Part shown: in pieces, positions 25,628-33,600 of the stretch
Layout of the letters: each line of letters starts with the position of its first letter
Numbering within the stretch: position 1 is the stretch's first letter
Assembly (NCBI GenBank): GCA_949290395.1
Contig: CASERQ010000003.1
Location: 1-64,000 of the forward strand
DNA length: 64,000 nucleotides
Direction of reading: 5' to 3'
From: an uncultured bacterium
Lineage (GTDB): Bacteria > Bacillota_I > Bacilli_A > RFN20 > CAG-826
Program-made: the position numbers and the translations under genes
The notes under the pieces: generated by a model
The model's input: the letters and a program-made list of their open reading frames with translations, nothing else
Database searches by the model: none
Told to the model about the DNA's origin: nothing

Positions 25628-26578
25628 CAAAACAAAATGTCTTTTACTCACGAAATTAAGGATGAAATAGCTAGTGCTGATTTGTCTTACCCAGCGATAA
25701 AATCTTTACTTGGAGCCTTCATTAAACTTAATGGAAACATTGTTTTTAATAAAGATGGCGACCGTTTAATTTTAAAAACAGAAACATCATCTACAGCAAA
25801 ATATCTCTTTAAACTTCTTAAAACAAATTTTAAATATTTATTAATTTCTTTTTCCTTTTTAAAGAGTATGAAACTTTATAAGGCAACTGAATATTTAGTA
25901 AATATTAATCAAGGCGTAAAAGAACTTTTTGAAGAACTAGGAATTTCACTTTTAGAAAATAAAATTCCTTATGAACTCCAAGATAAAGAAGAGAAGATAA
26001 AAGCTTATCTTGCCGGAACTTTTTTAGCAACTGGTAGCTGCACAAATCCAGTTTCTTCAAATTACCATCTTGAGCTTGTTGCAAATGATGAAGCTTATGC
26101 TAAAGCTTTGCTCAAAATGATTAATAAAATTAAATCTATTAAGTTAGATTTTAAAATTATAAAAAGAAGAAATAAATATATTGTTTATCTTAAAAAAAGC
26201 GATCAAATTGCTTCTTTTTTAGCTTTTATAAATGCCAATAATGCTTGTATTGAGTTTGAAAACATAAGAATGGACCGTGATTTTTCTAATTCTACAAATC
26301 GCTTAATAAATTGTGATTCCTATAATTATAAAAAGACAATTGAAAACGCAAAAAAGCAACTTCAAGACATTGCTCTTGTCGAAAAGAAGCTAGGAGTTGA
26401 TAATATACAAAATGTAAAACTTAAAGAATTATGTAAAGCTCGCCAACAATATCCAGAGGCAAATTATAGCGAACTCGCTCAAGTTTTATCTGAAAAACTT
26501 GAAGAATCTGTTTCTAAAAGTAACATTAATCATCTTTTTATAAGATTAAGAAAAATGGTAGAAAATTATGAAAAATAA
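25625..26578 (+). CDS. whiA: WhiA-family DNA-binding regulator
   Basis: WhiA has an N-terminal degenerate homing-endonuclease domain and a C-terminal helix-turn-helix; in Gram-positives it affects division and chromosome segregation. The start MSFTHEIKDEIA, the IKAYLAGTFLATGSCTNPVSSNYHLEL block and the C-terminal KLKELCKARQQYPEANYSELAQ with SKSNINHLFIRLRKM are family features. Length of 317 is normal. Instead of the usual yvcJ-yvcK neighbours it is followed by an XRE regulator, overlapping by 11 bases. Confidence 0.92.
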   Translation: MQNKMSFTHEIKDEIASADLSYPAIKSLLGAFIKLNGNIVFNKDGDRLILKTETSSTAKYLFKLLKTNFKYLLISFSFLKSMKLYKATEYLVNINQGVKELFEELGISLLENKIPYELQDKEEKIKAYLAGTFLATGSCTNPVSSNYHLELVANDEAYAKALLKMINKIKSIKLDFKIIKRRNKYIVYLKKSDQIASFLAFINANNACIEFENIRMDRDFSNSTNRLINCDSYNYKKTIENAKKQLQDIALVEKKLGVDNIQNVKLKELCKARQQYPEANYSELAQVLSEKLEESVSKSNINHLFIRLRKMVENYEK

Positions 26579-26816
26579 CGAAGAGATTATTGATACTGCT
26601 TATGAACTAGGAAAAAGAATCCAATATTTAAGACTTCAAAAAAAGATGTCTCAGGAAGACCTTGCTTTAGAATGTAACATTAACAAAAACTATTTAAGTG
26701 ATTTAGAAAGAGGAAGTAGAAATCCAACTATTAAGATTGTTGCGAAAATTGCTAGAGGTTTAGGTATATCTTTAAGCGAACTTTTTAAAGGTGTAGGCAT
26801 AAATGAAATCAATTAG
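26568..26816 (+). CDS. XRE-family helix-turn-helix regulator
   Basis: This 82-residue protein is essentially one Cro/CI-type domain: IQYLRLQKKMSQEDLALECNINKNYLSDLERGSRNPTIK, which holds the complete helix-turn-helix. There is no further domain. It lies between whiA and the serine dehydratase gene with overlaps on both sides (11 and 14 bases), so it is translated with them. It may regulate this unit. Confidence 0.9.
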   Translation: MKNNEEIIDTAYELGKRIQYLRLQKKMSQEDLALECNINKNYLSDLERGSRNPTIKIVAKIARGLGISLSELFKGVGINEIN

Positions 26817-28008
26817 AAAAGTTTATAAAATTGGGCCTGGTCCAAGTAGTTCACACACCATAGGCCCTTATTATATGGCTTTAGATTTTTTAAGTTCTCA
26901 TAAAGAAAGTGAGGAAATCCTTGTTGAACTTTTTGGTAGCTTAGCTCTTACTGGAAAAGGACACGGCACCGATAAAATTTTTTATGACACTTTTAAAGGC
27001 TATAATGTAAAAGTTAAATTCAACTATACTTTTGAAAATATCAGTCATCCTAATACTGTTGATATCTCTTCTTTTAAAGATGAGAAACTAGTTGATAAAG
27101 CTAGATATTATTCAATTGGCGGAGGCGAAATCTTAAAAGAAGGTGAAGAGATTAAAAAAGAAAAAGAAGTCTATCCTTTCAATACTTTTGATGGACTAAA
27201 GAATTATTTAAAAAAACATAATATCTTAGATATTGCTCAAGTTATTGATCATTTTGAATGCGAAAAAATTAATGATTTTCTCGATAACATTTTCGTTCAT
27301 ATGATTAACGAAATTGAAAATAATCTTCATAAAGAAGGATTTCTTCCTGGGAATTTAGGTTTAAAAAGAGCTGCAAAATCTATTTATGAAAAAGCTTTGA
27401 AATGTGAGGATGAGTTTGAAAAAAGAACACTTTTTATAACAAGTTTTGCGTATGCAGCAAGCGAAGGAAATGCGGACGGAGACCTTGTTGTTACTGCACC
27501 AACTTGTGGAAGTTGTGGTATTTTACCCGCTATTTTATATTACGAATATAAATTTAATAATGTTAAAAAAGAAAAAATTGTCAATGCATTAAAAGTAAGT
27601 GCCATCATGAGTTCAATAATAGCAAAAAACGCTTCCATCAGCGGAGCGACGTTAGGTTGCCAAGCTGAAATTGGAAGCGCCTCAAGTATTGCAAGTGCAG
27701 CTTTATGTTATATTCATGATTTATCTTTTTATCAAATTGAATACGCTAGTGAATTAGCGCTTGAACACTTTTTAGGTTTAACTTGTGATCCAGTTAATGG
27801 ATACGTCCAAATTCCATGTATTGAAAGAAATGGAATCGGTGCTTTAAGAAGCTTGATTTCTTATATTTATGCTAAAGACATTTCTCTTGTTAGGAAAAAT
27901 AGAGTTTCCTTTGATGAAGTAGTTAAAGCTATGAAAATTACAGGAGAAAGTTTATCTAAAGATTATAAAGAAACATCAATCGGTGGTCTTGCAAAGATTA
28001 TTAAATAG
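26803..28008 (+). CDS. L-serine dehydratase, iron-sulfur type, fused alpha and beta
   Basis: This enzyme deaminates L-serine to pyruvate and ammonia with a 4Fe-4S cluster. The beta part comes first (KIGPGPSSSHTIGPY at residues 9-23), and the alpha part follows with APTCGSCGILPA, ASISGATLGCQAEIGSA and LTCDPVNGYVQIPCIERNG, which supply the cluster cysteines. The 401-residue single chain resembles E. coli SdaA/SdaB rather than the two-subunit enzyme of Bacilli and clostridia. It is shorter than the 455-residue E. coli form. Confidence 0.93.
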   Translation: MKSIRKVYKIGPGPSSSHTIGPYYMALDFLSSHKESEEILVELFGSLALTGKGHGTDKIFYDTFKGYNVKVKFNYTFENISHPNTVDISSFKDEKLVDKARYYSIGGGEILKEGEEIKKEKEVYPFNTFDGLKNYLKKHNILDIAQVIDHFECEKINDFLDNIFVHMINEIENNLHKEGFLPGNLGLKRAAKSIYEKALKCEDEFEKRTLFITSFAYAASEGNADGDLVVTAPTCGSCGILPAILYYEYKFNNVKKEKIVNALKVSAIMSSIIAKNASISGATLGCQAEIGSASSIASAALCYIHDLSFYQIEYASELALEHFLGLTCDPVNGYVQIPCIERNGIGALRSLISYIYAKDISLVRKNRVSFDEVVKAMKITGESLSKDYKETSIGGLAKIIK

Positions 28009-28011
28009 ACT

Positions 28012-28033
28012 AATAACCTTGCAAAACCCAACT
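28012..28033 (-). repeat. dispersed intergenic 22-bp repeat, copy 3
   Basis: On the minus strand it reads AGTTGGGTTTTGC followed by AAGGTTATT. It lies between the convergent serine dehydratase and metal ATPase genes, four bases after the former's stop. Confidence 0.72.
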
Positions 28034-28065
28034 CTTTTTAAGATTTTTACTTTAAAATTGTGCAA

Positions 28066-29973
28066 TTATTTTCTTTTTCTAATAGAAAGTCTTAATGAAT
28101 TTAAGACACAAATTACTGTAACACCAACATCTGCAAAGATTGCAAACCACATTATGTAAGGCGTAATTGGTAGGTTTGGAATTACAGAAAGTATCATTAC
28201 AATTAATTTAATAGCAAGTGCAAAAATGATATTTTCATAAACGGCGATTCTATTTCTTTTTGCAATTTTAATTGCTGGATTTACCTTATTTAAATCATCA
28301 TCCATTAAAACGATATCGCTTGATTCAATTGTAATATCGCTTCCAATTCCGCCCATTGAAATTCCAATATCTGCTTTGGTTAAACTTGGCGCATCATTAA
28401 CACCATCTCCGATGAAAGCAGTGTAGCCTTTTTCTTCTTTTTTAATAATTTCTTCAAGTTTATTTGTTTTATCAAGAGGTAATAAATTAGCATAAAATCC
28501 ATTAACTTGAGCTTCCTTAGCAACAGCCTGTGCAATTTCATAATTATCGCCTGTTAACATAATGACATTTTTAACTCCATTTTTATGGAAGTTAGAGATA
28601 GCAATTTTTGAAGTTTCTTTTATTTCATCTTTAATTTCGATATAACCTTTATAGATTCCATCATAAGCTATATAGACTAATGTGAAAGGTGATTTTTCTT
28701 CTTTAAAGTCGATGTTTTCTTCCTTTAGTAGTTTAGCGTTACCCGCAAGGAGCGTTTTATTGAAGTAATCTACTTTAATACCTTTCCCCTGAGCTTCTAA
28801 ATAATTGTTCAATTGATCTTTGTTAATTTCTGTTTGATTTGCTTTTAAGATCGCAAGAGCAATTGGGTGATTTGAGAACGATTCAGCATGTTGAGCTAAT
28901 TTTAAAAGTTCATCATTATTTATTCCGTTTTTTGGATTAACACTTGTTACGACAAAGTTTCCTTTCGTAATTGTTCCAGTTTTATCTAAAACAACATTTT
29001 TTAAACTTGCTAACTTATCGAGATAAGTAGAACCTTTTATAAAAACTTTTAATTTACTAGCTTCACCAAGGCTTACGAAGTAGCTCATCGGTACACTTAA
29101 AACTAAAGCGCAAGGACAACTAATAACAAGGAAACTTGCAGCGGTTCTGATATAATTCATCCAAACTGATGCGTCTTGATAATCAATAATTAAAGGTGGC
29201 AAAATAGCAACTATAACAGCTAGTAAAATAACAATTGGCGTATAAATTTTGGCAAATTTAGTTATAAAACGCTCTGAACTAGCTTTTTGAGAAGATGCAT
29301 TTTCAACAAGATCAAGCATTTTTGAAATAGTTGAATTGTAAAACTCTCTTGTTGCTTTAATTACAAGTGGGGAACCCAAATTTATAACACCACTTATTAT
29401 TTCATCGCCTTCTTTAGTGAAACGAGGTATACTTTCACCTGTCATTGAAGAAGTGTCAATTGTAGATTCACCTTTAATAATGACTCCATCGATAGGAACT
29501 CTTTCACCAGGTTTTACCAAGAATAAATCATCAATATTTACATCAAATGGTTCGATGACTTTTTCAATTCCATCATTATACAAAGTAACTTTATCTGGTC
29601 GTAAATTTAAAATTGATTTAATGGAATCGCGACTTTTATTAACAGCATATTTTTCAAATTTTTCACCAATTTGGAAAAAGACAACAACAGCTAAAGCTTC
29701 GACATATTCTCCAATAGCAAAAGCAGCGATTGTAGCTATTAATGAAAGTGTTACTTCATCAAAGAAGTTTTTCTTTTTAATTTTCTTAAAGCTTTCGATA
29801 AATAAATCATAAGAAACTAGAAGATAGAAAAATAGTGAAATTGGTAAAATTACAAGTGTGTTTAAATTGTTGATTCCTAGATCGATGTTGCCATATAAAA
29901 TATGAATTACTAAAAGAATAATAGTAACAAGCGTTGAGGCTATTAATACAATCTCATCAAACTTTTTCTTCAT
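28066..29973 (-). CDS. P1B-type heavy-metal ATPase, Zn/Cd exporter
   Basis: This is a membrane pump for soft metal efflux. It has the TGES loop (residues 178-181), the CPC metal motif in the sixth membrane segment (286-288), the phosphorylation site DKTGT (D330), an SNHPIA motif and GDGVNDAPS. The last helix carries the Asp of the Zn/Cd subgroup (FADVGVTVICVLNSLRL). The N-terminal metal-binding domain is absent, and its equivalent is encoded as a separate small gene upstream. Regulated with that gene by the ArsR protein. 635 residues. Confidence 0.93.
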   Translation of the reverse strand: MKKKFDEIVLIASTLVTIILLVIHILYGNIDLGINNLNTLVILPISLFFYLLVSYDLFIESFKKIKKKNFFDEVTLSLIATIAAFAIGEYVEALAVVVFFQIGEKFEKYAVNKSRDSIKSILNLRPDKVTLYNDGIEKVIEPFDVNIDDLFLVKPGERVPIDGVIIKGESTIDTSSMTGESIPRFTKEGDEIISGVINLGSPLVIKATREFYNSTISKMLDLVENASSQKASSERFITKFAKIYTPIVILLAVIVAILPPLIIDYQDASVWMNYIRTAASFLVISCPCALVLSVPMSYFVSLGEASKLKVFIKGSTYLDKLASLKNVVLDKTGTITKGNFVVTSVNPKNGINNDELLKLAQHAESFSNHPIALAILKANQTEINKDQLNNYLEAQGKGIKVDYFNKTLLAGNAKLLKEENIDFKEEKSPFTLVYIAYDGIYKGYIEIKDEIKETSKIAISNFHKNGVKNVIMLTGDNYEIAQAVAKEAQVNGFYANLLPLDKTNKLEEIIKKEEKGYTAFIGDGVNDAPSLTKADIGISMGGIGSDITIESSDIVLMDDDLNKVNPAIKIAKRNRIAVYENIIFALAIKLIVMILSVIPNLPITPYIMWFAIFADVGVTVICVLNSLRLSIRKRK

Positions 29974-29974
29974 A

Positions 29975-30190
29975 CTATTTTATCCTTTTTAAAGTAACTC
30001 CGTCTTCAAAATCCTCGCAAATCTCAACTATTTTTTCTAAATCTTCTTTATTTTGAATATCAATATCCATTCTATTTGCAAGGAAATTTATTTCGCAACT
30101 ATTAACGTTTTCAAGTTTTTTAATTTTATCTTCAAGCTTCAAAGCGCAGACTGCACAATCAATTCCATTAAATTTAAAAGTCATTTTCAT
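29975..30190 (-). CDS. stand-alone heavy-metal-associated (HMA) domain protein
   Basis: This 71-residue protein is a single ferredoxin-like HMA domain. The motif GIDCAVC carries the two metal cysteines. Such a domain is normally the N-terminus of the ATPase encoded one base downstream, so this is either a split-off domain or a metallochaperone that delivers metal to the pump. It is one base away from both neighbours and belongs to the same operon. Confidence 0.85.
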   Translation of the reverse strand: MKMTFKFNGIDCAVCALKLEDKIKKLENVNSCEINFLANRMDIDIQNKEDLEKIVEICEDFEDGVTLKRIK

Positions 30191-30191
30191 A

Positions 30192-30539
30192 TTAATTTTC
30201 CTCGTTCAAATGTCTTCTTGCTGTTTCAATAATTAATGAAACGTGTTCATCATCTAATGAATAAATAATGTTTTTACCTTCTCTTTTATATTTAACAATC
30301 TTGTTCGCTTTAAGAATGTTAAGTTGATGAGAAGCAGCACTTTTTGTAATGTCTATTACATTACAAAGATCGCCAACACATAGTGGGTTATCATCAAGTG
30401 CCCAAATAATTTTTAGCCTTGTGGAATCGCCAAAAATTTTAAAGAAGTCACTAATTGCATAAATTTCAGTATCGTTAATCATGCGTTTTTTTGTTTTTTT
30501 AACTTTTTCTTCGTTAGTAATTGGTGTGTCTGTTGCCAT
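30192..30539 (-). CDS. ArsR/SmtB-family metal-sensing repressor, CzrA-like
   Basis: This is a winged-helix repressor of 115 residues. The recognition part is LCNVIDITKSAASHQLNILKANKIV. The C-terminal helix SLDDEHVSLIIETARRHLNEE has Asp, His, His and Glu at the spacing of the alpha-5 zinc site of CzrA/SmtB. A second pair of Cys (PLCVGDLC) recalls the alpha-3 site but lacks the full CxC. The ATG at 30539 has GGAAG upstream; a longer reading would run through its own operator. Confidence 0.92.
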   Translation of the reverse strand: MATDTPITNEEKVKKTKKRMINDTEIYAISDFFKIFGDSTRLKIIWALDDNPLCVGDLCNVIDITKSAASHQLNILKANKIVKYKREGKNIIYSLDDEHVSLIIETARRHLNEEN

Positions 30540-30557
30540 ATCACTTCCTCCATAAAC

Positions 30558-30587
30558 ATAATAGTTGAACAATTGTTCAATTGTCAA
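30558..30587 (-). promoter_or_regulatory. promoter and ArsR operator of the metal efflux operon
   Basis: On the minus strand the -35 is a perfect TTGACA (30582-30587), the -10 is TATTAT (30558-30563) and the spacer is 18 bases. A perfect 16-bp palindrome TTGAACAATTGTTCAA at 30565-30580 fills the spacer. TGAACA-2-TGTTCA is the half-site layout known for SmtB/CzrA repressors, so binding would block RNA polymerase. Confidence 0.85.
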
Positions 30588-30636
30588 GTATAAAATCACT
30601 TTGCTAATGTTTATTGTTTAAACTAAAATAAGGAGT

Positions 30637-31944
30637 ATGGAAAAGAAGGCAAGAGACAATTATATTTTTAATAAAAAAAGTTTATTAATTATCCTTTATC
30701 TGTTTTATATAAATAATGTTGATTATAAAGATATCATCTTAAGAAGTTTTGGCTTTCATTTTGATCCAACATGTAATTTTAAGATGATTATCAATTCTAA
30801 AAAAATGCATATCCATAAATATGTTGTCCATTTTTTCCTATCAAGTGCAGGTGTAAATCTTCTTAAGCTTGATGTAATGGGTAACATTAATTTAATAAAA
30901 GTCAAAGATGTTAAAAATTATGAAATTTATACTCCTGAAGCAAGTTTAAATATCTATTTTGATGAAGCTAATTTTGTTGCAAGAGGTTATATTGAAGGTA
31001 ATTTCTTTGAATATCAACTCATCAAAAAAGACAAAAACTGGCTCAAAGACGACTTACTTTATTATTTTGTTAAAGATGACGACAATAAACATCAAAATGA
31101 TAGCGCTGAAAACTTTATTCTTTATCTTTTAAGATTCTATACGACTAAACTTAAAACTGATTTAGTAATGGGAGCCGGAATAAACTGCGACTATGGGGCA
31201 AAAGACTGGAGAAATCTAATTAAAGCTCTTAACGAAGAATTTTATAAAGGCGATGTTAAAGCAATTGAAGAGATTAAACACTTCGTAGGTGATGAACTTT
31301 TTGTAAATGGAAAAGTCATGAAAACAAGTGGATTTGATACCTATAAATCTTTAAATAATGAACTCTATCTTTTTAAAGAAGCAAAGTCTTTTAACGATCC
31401 TAATTCTACTTTATATAATTGCGTTAATTATATAGAAAAGCATAAAGGAACTGAGGTTATTACATATAATTACGATACAAATCTTGAATATCTTTTAAAG
31501 AAAAGAAATATTTTATATTCAAGTGTTTATGATGAAAATAGTTTTATACTTAAAGATTCACAAGTCTCTATTTATCACGTTCATGGCCTTCTTCCTTTCG
31601 ACAAGTATAAAGAAAAGAAGTACATTGATTCTTTAATATTTAATGAATCTGAATATTTCTATTTGTACAACAATCCTTATAGTTGGAATATTTCTAAACA
31701 GATGCATGATTTTACTTTCTGCACATGTCTTTTTATAGGATTAAGTCTTACAGATCCAAATATGAAGAGACTTTTAGAAGCTGCTACTAATCCTTTAAAA
31801 TTTAATTTTATCTTTATGAAAAAAGAAGATGGATTTAGTGAAGACACATATCGAGCTGTTACAAATTATTTCTTTAGTTATGATTTAATTACAATTTGGA
31901 TTGATAGCTATTCTCAAATTGGAGATTGGCTTAATTCGATATAA
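30637..31944 (+). CDS. SIR2-like domain protein, candidate NADase/defence protein
   Basis: The C-terminal two thirds form a SIR2-like Rossmann domain: VMGAGINCDYGAKDWRNLI at about residues 177-195, ITYNYDTNLE at 275-284, YHVHG with H314/H316, and FIGLSLTDPNMKRLL near residue 370. These are the NAD-binding and catalytic positions of the SIR2 domains used in bacterial immune systems, where NAD is degraded upon infection. The first 150 residues are of an unknown type. No HerA, Argonaute or other known partner is adjacent, so it is a solo protein. It has an AAGGAG site. Role is inferred from the family only. Confidence 0.75.
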   Translation: MEKKARDNYIFNKKSLLIILYLFYINNVDYKDIILRSFGFHFDPTCNFKMIINSKKMHIHKYVVHFFLSSAGVNLLKLDVMGNINLIKVKDVKNYEIYTPEASLNIYFDEANFVARGYIEGNFFEYQLIKKDKNWLKDDLLYYFVKDDDNKHQNDSAENFILYLLRFYTTKLKTDLVMGAGINCDYGAKDWRNLIKALNEEFYKGDVKAIEEIKHFVGDELFVNGKVMKTSGFDTYKSLNNELYLFKEAKSFNDPNSTLYNCVNYIEKHKGTEVITYNYDTNLEYLLKKRNILYSSVYDENSFILKDSQVSIYHVHGLLPFDKYKEKKYIDSLIFNESEYFYLYNNPYSWNISKQMHDFTFCTCLFIGLSLTDPNMKRLLEAATNPLKFNFIFMKKEDGFSEDTYRAVTNYFFSYDLITIWIDSYSQIGDWLNSI

Positions 31945-31946
31945 AA

Positions 31947-31968
31947 AGTTGAGTTTTGCAGGGTTTTT
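31947..31968 (+). repeat. dispersed intergenic 22-bp repeat, copy 2
   Basis: Reads AGTTGAGTTTTGC followed by AGGGTTTTT, three bases after the stop of the SIR2 gene. Confidence 0.72.
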
Positions 31969-32044
31969 GTTTGAAAATATTTTGATATAACTGGTTAAAC
32001 GATTAAGAAATTCATAAAATTCATTAATTTTAAATCTGAAAAGC

Positions 32045-32086
32045 ACTTGCTAAAGCAAGTCAAAATGCCTCTAAAAGAGGCTTTTT
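32045..32086 (+). terminator. two adjacent hairpins, terminator downstream of the SIR2 gene
   Basis: A 6-bp hairpin ACTTGC-taaa-GCAAGT at 32045-32060 is followed by GCCTCT-aaa-AGAGGC at 32067-32081 and a TTTTT run. The second is a good terminator; the first may act as a partner structure. Confidence 0.65.
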
Positions 32087-32108
32087 GTATGCTTAATTTG
32101 CAGCAATT

Positions 32109-32138
32109 ATTATGTTGTAAACAACATAATTTTATACT
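32109..32138 (+). promoter_or_regulatory. malQ promoter with overlapping inverted repeat
   Basis: TTATGT at 32110-32115 and TATACT at 32133-32138 are spaced 17 bases. A 10-bp perfect inverted repeat (ATTATGTTGT, two-base spacer, ACAACATAAT, 32109-32130) lies over the -35 and spacer, a typical place for a repressor. The ATG is only 13 bases after the -10 box. Confidence 0.55.
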
Positions 32139-32151
32139 AAAATTTTTGCGT

Positions 32152-33600
32152 ATGAGAACTAATGGTATATTAATGGCAATAAGCTCTCTCCCAAGTGACT
32201 TCGGGATTGGTGATTTTGGCGAGAATGCTTATAAATTTGTTGATTATTTAAAAAAAGCAAACATTAAAATTTGGCAAATCCTTCCTTTAAATCCAACTGG
32301 CTATGGAAATAGTCCATATCAATCAAACTGTGGTCATGCAATTGACTCAATTTATATTGACCTTTATGAACTTGAAAAGGATGGATTAATTGAAAAACTT
32401 AAACCATTTAACAAAAACAAAAAGTTAGTAGATTATCCAGCAGTAAGAGCTCACAAAGAAAAATATTTAAGAGAAGCTTTTAACAATGATCGTGAAACTC
32501 TTCAAAAACCTGCTTTCAAAAAATTCATTGAGAGCAATCCATGGGTTGTTGACTATGCTGAATTTACTATTTTAAGTTTAAAAAATAACTACCTTGATTG
32601 GTGGTATTGGGATAAAAAAGAAAGATACCATCATTATAAACACGAATTTGATTTCTCATCTTATGAAGATGAAATTTTATATTTAGAATGGTGCCAATTC
32701 ATAGCTTTTAAACAATATAGAAAACTTAAAGAATATATCAATAAAAATGGAATCCAAATTATGGGAGATATTCCTTTCTATGTTGGGGGAAATAGTAGTG
32801 ATTGCTGGGCAAATCAAGACGAATTTAAACTTGATGAAAATGATATACCAGAAAGTGTTGCAGGTGTACCACCGGATTATTTCTCAAAGACCGGTCAAAG
32901 ATGGGGCAACCCAATTTATGATTGGGAGTTTATGAAAGAAGACAAATTCAGTTTCTGGATGGAAAGAATTGAATTTGCTGCTTCATTATTTGATATTATT
33001 CGTATCGATCACTTTAGAGCTTTTGATACATACTGGGAAGTTGATAGAGATTGCGATACTGCTATAGTTGGTGAATGGAAAAACGCATATGGTGACGAAC
33101 TTTTTGCTCAACTTTTCTTAAAACACCCAGATATTAATATTATTGCTGAAGATTTAGGTGATTTATTCCCAAGCGTTTTAGAATTAAGAGATAAATATCA
33201 CCTTAAAGGAATGAATGTTTTAGAATTTACAATCTTTAATCCAAGTTTTGAAGTTTCACAAAATCAAATTATTTATTCTGGAACACATGATAATGATACT
33301 TTAAGAGGATGGTACAAAAACTTAAAAGAAAACGAAGTTGAACTCTTAAAAATCATAATGAGAAGAGAAAAAGTTAAAGGTAGAAGCATTAAAGACAAAC
33401 TCTTTAATATGATTTTCGGTTCAATTTGTGATGTTGCTATTATCCCAATTCAAGATTATTTATGGAAAGATAACGAAGCAAGAATGAATGTTCCTGGAAT
33501 TTTAGGTGGACATAACTGGGAATATAAATTAGTTGATTTCACTGAATTTGTTGAACAAATTCCTTATATTTTAGATTTAAATAAAAAATATAATCGATGA
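32152..33600 (+). CDS. malQ: 4-alpha-glucanotransferase (amylomaltase, GH77)
   Basis: MalQ transfers maltooligosaccharide segments between glucans. The protein is 482 residues from the ATG at 32152 (MRTNGILMAISSLPSDFGIGDFG), which matches the family N-terminus. Catalytic segments are IRIDHFRAFDTYW (nucleophile Asp), IIAEDLG (acid/base Glu) and SGTHDNDT (third Asp). No ribosome binding site is seen, and the -10 box is close, so translation may be leaderless. rimO overlaps the stop by four bases. Confidence 0.94.
   Translation: MRTNGILMAISSLPSDFGIGDFGENAYKFVDYLKKANIKIWQILPLNPTGYGNSPYQSNCGHAIDSIYIDLYELEKDGLIEKLKPFNKNKKLVDYPAVRAHKEKYLREAFNNDRETLQKPAFKKFIESNPWVVDYAEFTILSLKNNYLDWWYWDKKERYHHYKHEFDFSSYEDEILYLEWCQFIAFKQYRKLKEYINKNGIQIMGDIPFYVGGNSSDCWANQDEFKLDENDIPESVAGVPPDYFSKTGQRWGNPIYDWEFMKEDKFSFWMERIEFAASLFDIIRIDHFRAFDTYWEVDRDCDTAIVGEWKNAYGDELFAQLFLKHPDINIIAEDLGDLFPSVLELRDKYHLKGMNVLEFTIFNPSFEVSQNQIIYSGTHDNDTLRGWYKNLKENEVELLKIIMRREKVKGRSIKDKLFNMIFGSICDVAIIPIQDYLWKDNEARMNVPGILGGHNWEYKLVDFTEFVEQIPYILDLNKKYNR

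Noticed and set aside
32047-32151. Upstream extension of malQ by 35 residues
   Set aside because: The extension runs through two terminator-like hairpins and the -10 box, and is unlike the family N-terminus.
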